This document shows positions 19,001 to 26,900 of a stretch of DNA of 64,000 nucleotides, in pieces. The notes under the pieces are model-generated. The model worked only from the letters and a program-made list of their open reading frames with translations, searched no databases and was not told the DNA's origin. Numbering within the stretch: the stretch's first letter is position 1; every line of letters starts with the position of its first letter. Both the position numbers and the translations under genes were made by a program. Where the stretch lies: NCBI GenBank assembly GCA_903918755.1, contig CAIXFN010000030.1, forward strand, positions 112,257-176,256, read 5' to 3'. The stretch comes from an uncultured Pedosphaera sp. Lineage in GTDB: Bacteria; Verrucomicrobiota; Verrucomicrobiia; Limisphaerales; Pedosphaeraceae.

Positions 19001-19468
19001 ACCGTTATTGCCCGCACCGAAGCCCTGCTCGATCCCACCCGGATTGCCAGTGCTCGTCGGTTGAGTGCCGCGCACCTGCCATTCTCCGCGGACAACGCAT
19101 ACTGGCAGAGCAGTGGATCAGTCGTGCCCAACACGACGGTCGTTTTTAACGTGGGGATGGATTACAACGACCAGGTCAACAATCCGTTCCTGCACACGTT
19201 CCATCCGGACCATGACAATCTGACCGCGGATTTTAAATCCGTGCAGCCCGTGGGTTTTGAATCCTATGGCGTGACCCGAAAGATTCAACTGAACCTGACC
19301 GCGCCCGGTAATGATTTTGCTTCCGTGACCGCCAGCCAGCTTTCGCGCAGCGGCCTTTACTCGGAAACGATCACCCTGGCGGGCAAAGCGGGCGCGAGTC
19401 GCCAGTACCGAATTGCTGGAACTTTCACCCTCCGGCGCATCAGTTCCATCCCGACGTTGAACGAATGA
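16022..19468 (+). CDS. Secreted protein with LamG domain and sialidase-like (BNR) repeats
   Basis: The 1148-residue protein begins with a clear signal peptide (MKKRVFAALIGLLLGGG, cut near residue 24 after FA). Residues 25-380 are beta-rich and unassigned (LKPGWNAVYLHVD). A LamG/concanavalin-like jelly-roll follows (about 393-579; FTVESWFLARKF, NTWVHLAIVQQP, LDDFRIWSTARSAEEI). Five to six repeats of about 40 residues carry the Asp-box SSDGGTNW/SNDGGNTW pattern (about 676-923), which suggests a beta-propeller as in sialidases or Ycf48-like proteins. I see no catalytic sialidase residues. The role is probably extracellular binding of glycans or proteins. It is the first of five co-directional secreted proteins. 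Its stop overlaps an ATG of the next frame, but a later start is preferred there. Confidence 0.8.
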   Translation: MKKRVFAALIGLLLGGGTSQVFAQWQTQTLQLKPGWNAVYLHVDASYTSLNNLIPNADSPVAEIWLWKPASSTLQFANTPQNPITPSSQWAVWTANRGDVDTLTTLIGNSAYLVRNSSSNVYTWTVRGKPLPPNYQWTTTGLNLIGFPTPVLSPPAFDRFLAPAPGLDLAKSLLNQAQVFAYFGGSLSTNPVAVTAQNARNVLVERGRAFWISGNSNYYNHYYGPFETTLQSAGGLVFGDSSGVTTIRLKNVTDTTRVVNLTVLGSEIPPTGQAVITGTPQLILQGARNPTNLTYGYSPLSGTQVTLAPQGQVGSEVPVVIGLNRTTMSGPAGSLYAGVLRLADADGLAQVDLPVSASVASAAGLWVGDASVNQVGEYLKQYPRFDSTQPAPRASYLDLGSQGYAKLPAGVYFQNTGFTVESWFLARKFPLGARLFEFANAGGAETVYLTFLPQGQSTGQPAFGVARGFDVAPEVKASGNISTNTWVHLAIVQQPTSDGVNGTTTLYVNGVKQAEISSLAPTAVLRTNCYLGLSYATNSPFLNGALDDFRIWSTARSAEEIRRDMAQDNYAAGTAGLVVQYNFSAPANLGADSSGNGLSLALLGGAGAGTTTVSAADTYFANLDRAVTLGPNSPSGSENPGANWVPLAGVEGRSFVDVASSQDGLKLFGCGQYFDAVFSPDGGVNWIRSLFTTSSSAPAAVACSGNGAIVAVLYPFNGVYVSSDGGTNWVRRDAGSQNWSALAISADGKRIVLAALGGNLKVSNDAGATWTTDVALRNWVAVASSGDGMNLVAAVQDGLLYTSNDGGNTWTPRESVRRWSTVASSNDGQSLVAAVRGGQIYTSSDGGITWVPRDSSRDWQRVTGSADGRQLVAVVSSGKIYVSADAGASWFPQDTGRSWNAVASSADGTRLIASVFQGTVYQRIRSFVNYSLDSETGLIRGSDGSYISGGVNTRLASVPSPFPLRLLVHADTNNNVRLMQRLFVGPAAGGSSNTVIARTEALLDPTRIASARRLSAAHLPFSADNAYWQSSGSVVPNTTVVFNVGMDYNDQVNNPFLHTFHPDHDNLTADFKSVQPVGFESYGVTRKIQLNLTAPGNDFASVTASQLSRSGLYSETITLAGKAGASRQYRIAGTFTLRRISSIPTLNE

Positions 19469-19554
19469 ACTCCTTCGTAACGGCGGCCAGCCACCCAGAA
19501 AAATTACCATTCCGAGTCCGACGCTCCCTGACCCATTTAAGCGAAGAAAATGTT

Positions 19555-20907
19555 ATGACCACCCTTCTCCCTGGTAACTCCTCCGGTTCTGCCCGTGCTT
19601 TCCGTCCGTACCTGCCGCGGCGGGTACAGCTCGGCCTCGTTCTGGCCTTGCTGTGCAGCTTCACGGCAATCAGCGCCCGGGCGCAGGCCAATGCGAATCC
19701 GCCCACCAAACTCACCTATCAAGGCTTCCTGACGGACCTTAACGGGGTGCCCCTTGGTAAAGACAATCCGGTCAACAAACCGGTCATCTTTCGCGTTTTT
19801 GATGCCTTGACCGCCGGAAAAATTCTCTGGTCATCGCAACAAACTGTCACCATTGACAAAGGGCATTTCAGCGTGCTCCTCGGCGAAGGGAGCGCCGTGA
19901 CGAGCGAGCCGTTTACGGCTGATTTGACTGGTCTTTTCACCACCAACAACCCCTCCGAGCGCTATCTGGAGATCTCGGTCGATGGTTCGCCGATTTTGCC
20001 GCGGCAACAGTTTCTGCCGGCACCTTATGCGATGCTGGCCCGCAAAGCCAGCGAACTTGCGGGCGGAAGTGCCGTGGCGGGGAACCTGTCGGTGGTGGGC
20101 GCCCTGAGCTCCTCCTCGGATCTGGCGGCCGGGGGCAATGTCAACGTGACCAGCAATCTGACGGTGAATGGGACGCTGACGGTGAATAGCGCTGCCAACT
20201 TAAGCTCACTGACGGTGCCGAATGGTGCGGCCATGGGCGGCAAGTTAACGATCAGTGGTAACAATGTGGTCGAATTTGGGGCAGGGCTGACCAAGCAAGG
20301 GGACAATGGCAAGATTGGCTACCAGACTTTCACGTCGGACAGTTTGGACATCGTTGGCGCTGGCCCGACTTTCAACAACCGCAAAATCAAACTTTTTGCT
20401 GAAGGGGGTGGGGTCACGGTAACCGGCCCCTTGAACGTCACTGCGCCCAACACAATTTCCGGCTACGGCACGATTCCCCTGGGTGGTATTATCATGTGGT
20501 CGGGGGCCAGCAGTTCGGCCATTCCCGATGGCTGGGCCTTGTGCGATGGCACCGTGGTGAACGGTTATGCGACGCCGGATCTGCGGTCGCGCTTCATTGT
20601 GGGCAGTGGCGCCGGAACCGGGCCGGGCGTGAGCACAGCTTATGCGATTGGCGACCGGGGTGGCGAAGAGAAGCACACCCTCACGGTCAACGAAATTCCT
20701 TCGCACCAACACCAGGTCAAGGTCAAACTGGCTGGTTATGACACTTCTTACAATAATGCCCCGGAGGTGACCCGGGCGCCCGACAACAAGGATACCCGAC
20801 TCAATACTGGCACTCAGAGTTATTATTCAGAATTTACGGGTGGCGGGTTAGCCCACGAGACCCGCCCGCCGTACTATGCCATGGCTTTCATCATGCGGGT
20901 GAAATAA
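19555..20907 (+). CDS. Secreted fibre-like protein with phage tail-collar domain
   Basis: From the ATG at 19555 the protein has 450 residues and a signal peptide (LGLVLALLCSFTAISARA, cut near residue 43). The N-terminal module (KLTYQGFLTDLNGVPLG, then LWSSQQTVTIDKGHFSVLLG) is common in secreted PVC-group proteins. The middle is a beta-helix-like run of short repeats (NVTSNLTVNGTLTVNSA). The C-terminus is a tail-collar domain (IPLGGIIMWSGASSSAIPDG, DGTVVNGYATPDLRSRFIVG, HQHQVKV). The fold suggests a trimeric fibre, but export by a signal peptide and the absence of any phage gene nearby argue for a surface fibre of the host. An ATG at 19465 that overlaps the previous stop is possible but lacks a ribosome site. 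Confidence 0.78.
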   Translation: MTTLLPGNSSGSARAFRPYLPRRVQLGLVLALLCSFTAISARAQANANPPTKLTYQGFLTDLNGVPLGKDNPVNKPVIFRVFDALTAGKILWSSQQTVTIDKGHFSVLLGEGSAVTSEPFTADLTGLFTTNNPSERYLEISVDGSPILPRQQFLPAPYAMLARKASELAGGSAVAGNLSVVGALSSSSDLAAGGNVNVTSNLTVNGTLTVNSAANLSSLTVPNGAAMGGKLTISGNNVVEFGAGLTKQGDNGKIGYQTFTSDSLDIVGAGPTFNNRKIKLFAEGGGVTVTGPLNVTAPNTISGYGTIPLGGIIMWSGASSSAIPDGWALCDGTVVNGYATPDLRSRFIVGSGAGTGPGVSTAYAIGDRGGEEKHTLTVNEIPSHQHQVKVKLAGYDTSYNNAPEVTRAPDNKDTRLNTGTQSYYSEFTGGGLAHETRPPYYAMAFIMRVK

Positions 20908-20955
20908 TCCCCTCCCGTGAAGCGCCCACCGCCTATTTTTCAGCATCGCCGAGCT

Positions 20956-23900
20956 ATGAACCGGGTTACTCAATTTATCGCCCTGCTTTTGAGTTTGCTG
21001 GCCTGGCCGGCGGCCGCGCAGTTCTACCAGTTGGACCAGAGTGCGATGCTTTTCTCGTATCGCGCGGCGAACAACTACGAGCGGGGAATTAACTACCATT
21101 CGCAGCGGGGCGTGCCGCTCACCAAGGCTGGAACCGTTCCCAAGCCTCCCGATTCGGACAACCGGGCGCCGGATAACTCCGGAACGATCAATCAATTCCG
21201 GGGCGTCCTGTCGCACGGTTCCCTTGTGCGTCCCACCGGCAGCGCTCTTTCTACCGGCCTTAATTTCGAGCAGAATGCCGCTAATCTGGGGCTTCCGCGC
21301 AGTGCGCAGTACGTGCTCCGGGCCGGGCAGGCCGGCGCTCCCATTTACGGCCGCGCCGTCAGCTTTAATTTCGGTTCCGTGATTAGCCCGCCCGCCACGG
21401 ATGAAAACGGCGCCCCGTTGACCGGGGTTACGCCCGCCGACTACTGGATGCCCGAACCTCAAACCACCAATAACCATAGCGGCGCCCCTTATTATTGGAG
21501 TCCTCACGCGCAAAGCGTTTTTGCGATTCAACCTGGCCCGATTCAAGTTACCTGGCGCAAGCGGCAGGGATCAACCACTCTCAGCCCCAATTCGATCAGC
21601 ATCGGGGGGCTTTATTACCCACTGTTGACCAAGTTTTACGTCGTCTCCGGTTCCGCGGTCAAATCCCCCCGCAAGATGTACTGGACCCAGGCGTCCTTCC
21701 AAAAAACCGGCGTTCCCATCAACATCCCCACTGCCCGGGTGGGTGCGGTGAACATTCGCTACAGCGCCGCGTTTCCGGATCGTGTTGCCCAGCAGTATGT
21801 GGAGATCGGCGACAGCCAGATTGTGACCAATGGTTTTCAGGAAACCCGCACCTTTTGGTACGATGAGCAGCAGAACTTGCTCCTGGCCTATAATCTGGAG
21901 GGCCGGGTTTTTGTGGAGTTTTTGGGCGATGTCACCGGCCCCAACACCCGGCAACATCTGGGGTTCGAAATTGTTGATGTTTTCAAACAACCGCTTCCGA
22001 GCGACCTCACGGCTTATCTTGGCGATAAAATTACAGCCTATTCTGACGGGCGTGATGACTCGAGTTTAAATCCCTCCCCGATCCTGACTTCCTTGGGTAA
22101 CTCGTTCCTATACACTGACCCGAGCACCAACCCGAATCGGCCGGATTATTATGCGGTGCAGGAAACAGCGAATCCGAACGACGTCTTGGTGCACTGGCTG
22201 GAAGAGGGCGTGGCGGGGTTGCGCTGGCCGCTGGTTTTTAACCGCTACAAGCTGACCTGGCCCACGGACTTGACCCGGTATAGCTATTATGTGCGGCCAT
22301 TGGTGGCGTCCGAAGCCGAAGCCCAACTCACGGCTGTGTCCCTTCCGTCGGACAATGCGCCGGCGATTCAATATCAGGACCCCCTCGACCATCCCCGCGC
22401 CAAACTGACCGACCAGTTAAAATATTACACGTTCCTCGATGCGCAACACCCCATGCACCGGGGTTTACTACGGTTTACGGCCGGGGATCGGGTTGCCTTC
22501 GAGCGGGTGTATTCGATCCTGAACACGCAACTGCAGCGGCCATTGAATACCGGCGGAACCGTGGACGTAAGTGCGTTTGCGGCCACGACCAATTCCAGCC
22601 GCGGCTCATTCCTCAATCTGGATGGGACTTCGGCCTACGGCGTTTTGCCTCCCGATGTCTATTTAAAAGCGGGCGGTTTCACCGTCGAGTCCTGGGTTTA
22701 TGTCCGGGCGAACGCCCCCTTTATGCGGTTGTTCGATTTCAATACGGGTAACACCCCGGCTGTGAACACCACCAGCGGGGACCTGTTCCTTTCCTTATCG
22801 TACAGTTCGAGTGCCGGTTTTCCTTATTTCAGCCTCTATCGCAATGGCGCCACCACCGGCGACCTCAAGCCGGCGGCCCCGCTGGCGCTGAATACCTGGG
22901 TGCACATCGCCGTCGTCCAGCAGCCGAGCGATAACAATTCCACCGCCGTCACGACGATGTACATCAATGGGATCAAGCAGGCGGAGACCCGGGTGGCTGT
23001 TCCCAGCTCTGTGCAAGCCAACCCCTTGTACGTGGGTAAGTCCAATTGGGCCCCGGATCCACTCTTTAATGGGGCCATTGATGATTTTCGGATTTGGTCC
23101 ACGCCCCGGGCCGCCGCCGACATTCAGGATGGCATGGCTCACAATTACCCACCCGGTACCCCGGGTTTGTTTGCCCAGTATGGTTTCGATGAGGCAAATG
23201 CTTCCGTCGTTTACGACAGCAGCGGCAATGGGCACAACCTGGCTTTGATGGGCGGGGCGGTGTTGGGCTCCGATCCCACCGTTACCGCTTCCGCTGGTGG
23301 GTTGACCAACCTGGATCGCTCCCTCGTACCGCGGTACTTCCAGCAAACGGTGTTCGTGGGTGATCGAATTTCCGCGCCGGCCGGAGAGTTGGGGGCTGCG
23401 GCCGGTCAGACTTATCAGGCTGGTTACGTGCAGTCGAATGTGGGTACTTCCTACGATGTAAGAGCTTATCAGGACCCGTTCGTCGCCGGATTTGCCGCCG
23501 CGAACCAGGGGGCGATTATTCCGGTAAACGCGATTCCGGGCAAAAATCAATTGGAGGTTTGGTGGTTCCGCCGTGATGCCACCAATGCCGTCCAGAATGT
23601 AGGCAACGGATTCAAACCGGTTTATTGGCCGTCGGTCATCGGGCGCTACTACCTTGCCTGGCCGGACAATGCGACCAACCAGATTGTCCTCGCGAGCAAC
23701 GCCGGCAGCGGCCCGCTCGATTCCCTGCAAGCCGCCGGAACAATCTATACCCAGAACGATTCCGCGCAGCCCGGTTACAATCCGAATGAGGAGCACGCGC
23801 TCCTGGTTGGGGGGCAGGCCTATGCCCTACGGGATGATCTGAATGTTACGAGTGGCAGCGGGTTTTCTTCCCAACCTTATGTCCTCCTGGATTACACGGC

Positions 23901-26900
23901 CTCCGATGGCCGGCCCGCCATGCGGGCTTTCAAAGTCCAGCGCGAACAACCGGCTAACGGGATTGTTTTTGATTACGTTGTTTCGGCGGGTTCCCGGATT
24001 CAGGCGCCCATGCCACTGCCGCTCTTGCCCCCGCCGGTCGCCTATCTAACCAATGGATCCGGTACGAATCTGACCATCACCACGACCAATTATAACACGG
24101 AACCATTGGCGGCGGTCGGGGGCGACAAGCCGGGAGGTTGGGTTTCCTCGAGTGCTTCCGGTCCCTACGGATCGTACGCCGGGTTTACGTTCAAAGATCG
24201 CAAGAACAATTATTGGGTGATGCGCGGCGTCCACGCCGGACCGCCTCCGCTTGATGCCGGGCGTTACAACCCCGGCACCCGAACATTTAATCGCACTTAC
24301 TATATTGAAGGCGTTGCGGGGTTGCCTTTCACCAATTATATCCATACTTCCCGGCCCATCGGGTCGTTGGTGGCGACCGTGCTCACCTCTCCCGCTTACC
24401 CCCCGCTGCCCGCGGGCGTGACCTTCGGCCCCTTACCTAATGGTATGGCCGTCTATGGCACTTTTCCTGCCACCAATTCTAATTACCAACTTCAGCTTAG
24501 CGACGGCGATGGCGCTTCGGTCGTTGTGGGGTTGGGAACCTCGGCCGTTCCGCCCGGTTCCTTGAGTAAAATGGATGCCCCGCTGCAAATCCAAAGCACC
24601 AATGCCTACACCGGCACTTTGACCACCTTGGTTGGTCGACCGCCGCTCCTGGCCGATCCCCCGACACCCACCAATTGCTTTACGATGCGGTTTTATTATC
24701 CCAGCCAACCTGGCTTTGCCTGGCCGGGGATCGCCAATCCGCCCGCCGTCGGAGCGATCGTGCCCTACCTGCAGCCCGCCGGAAGTCAGGGCAATCCGGC
24801 CAGCTCCAATACCCCCTCGCTGGACATCGTTTACCGGCCGTATTGGCCCGGCGCCGCCCCGGCCGTTTCTTTCGGCGAGACCTTGACGGTTGCGCGGAAC
24901 GGCCGGCCGGCCATCCGCGGTCAGACTAGTGCCAACGTGCTATATCAACAGGCCATCGCCCAGGATATCGCCAACCCCCGCCCGGCGGTTGTGTTGCAGG
25001 ATCCGACCCGGGAAAAGACTTTTTTGCTGGGCGGCGCCAATCTTGCCCAGGTTCCGGACGGCGTCCGGTCCCAGGCTTACCAGGGAAAAGTCTATTTTCC
25101 CAACCTGCCACCGCACCTGGCCCAGCGTTTCTTTCTGGATCCCAACCGCGGGACGAATGGCGCGTTGGTTTTCACGGGTCAGTTCAAGGACGAGACTTTC
25201 GGTGAAAAGTATCTGCTCTTGAATGTTTTGGGTGCGACTGATCGGGCTACTGTCCAGGCGCTTTGCCCGGGCACCGACCCCAACAAAGCCAAATGGGATG
25301 CGGCCGTTGCCGGGCTGACCACGACGGTCCAGACCTTTGCCGAAAATCCGGCGGTCCCGGGCCAGTTTATTGTGAACGACAGTCTTTCGGTGAAGCGGGG
25401 CGTTGGGGAATTGGCCGCCATTACCAATGAGAACTCCGCCGTGGATAGTTATGCGCTCAGCGCCTGCGGCCCGGGCCAGGGTTATGTCACGCTCGCGGTG
25501 GGTAACGGTAGTGCCTTTACCCCGGCCACGGACCCCATCTCAGTTTATGTGCTTCGGGTGACCGGCTCTTTGTATCGGGGGGAGATCAAGATCATCACCC
25601 CGGACAATCCCTTGAGCGAACAGATTACGTTTCAGCACACGGCGGATCTTGGTGGAAAGTCCGGCGATTACGAATACCAATGGAAAATTGCCCCTCCGGT
25701 CAACGGTCAACCGCCGATGGCGGATGCCGGGATGAGTCTCTATCAGCCGCTGACGAGTGGACTCGATGTCGTGCGCTATACCTTGGGGGGCAGTGGCATC
25801 CAAACCCTGGTGGATAATTACGTGGTCATGCGCTACCGCCCCGCCAACCCCAGCCACCCGCTCTACAGTGCCTTGCCCTCCGCGACCGCCACCAATTGGT
25901 CGGACTGGACGGCTCCAGCCCTGGCGGAAGGTTGGGTGAAGCGGGTGCTGGCAGGCATCAACCCCTTTGGCCAGCGGGTCACGGACCTTTATAACAACAC
26001 CATTAATACGGACGTCAGCATGTTGACGCAGGCTGGCCGGCGTTATGAAGGCGATGTGGCGCTCAATGCGGATACGCTGAATGACTTTGGCTTGATTGAA
26101 ATCTACGAGACCGTGCTGCAACGGGCCCGGAATTTGAGTATCGATGCCGGCATCAATTTTGGCCCCGCCAACGACACCCTGCTCCTGGCCGCCGGTTACC
26201 TCAACGACCTTTATATGCTCGTGGGTAATGAGGCCTACGCCGATGCTTCCAATCCCACGATCGGGATCGGGACGAAGAACAATGAATACGGCAGCGTGGC
26301 GACCTCCTTGTTTTCCTTCCAGGGCCAGGTGCCATCGCTGCTGGAGGAGGAATTGGCGCTGCTGCGGGGGCGTGATGATACTTTACTGCCCGGGGTGCAG
26401 ATCGCCCCGGTTTACAACCGTTTGGTCTGGAATTACACCCGCGGCATCGCGGCGGGCGAGGTTATCTATGCCCTGAATTACAACATTTTGGACCAGAATG
26501 GGGACGGCAAGATCGACGCGTCCGACGCCGCCGTCATGTATCCCATGGGGCACGGCGACGCCTACGGCCATTACCTGACGGCTGTCAAAGGTTACTACTC
26601 GCTGATCATGAGCCCCAACTTTGATTGGGTTCCGCGCGTCGAGACCGTGAATGTGCTGGGTGTTCCCGTGACCGTGGATTACCTGGATGAGCGCAAGTTC
26701 GCGGGGGCGGCCGCAGCGGAGGCCCGGACCGGGCGGCAAATCTTTGATTTGAGCTGGCGACGTGATTATCTACCCGGGCAGACCCTCGGTTGGGATCGGT
26801 TCAGCGCCAGTCGCGTATCCTCGCGGACCGTGCAAAATGGCGGCAACACGGATCCGATCGTCCGCAATTGGGGTTCGGATCATTGGGCGGCGCGCGTGAT

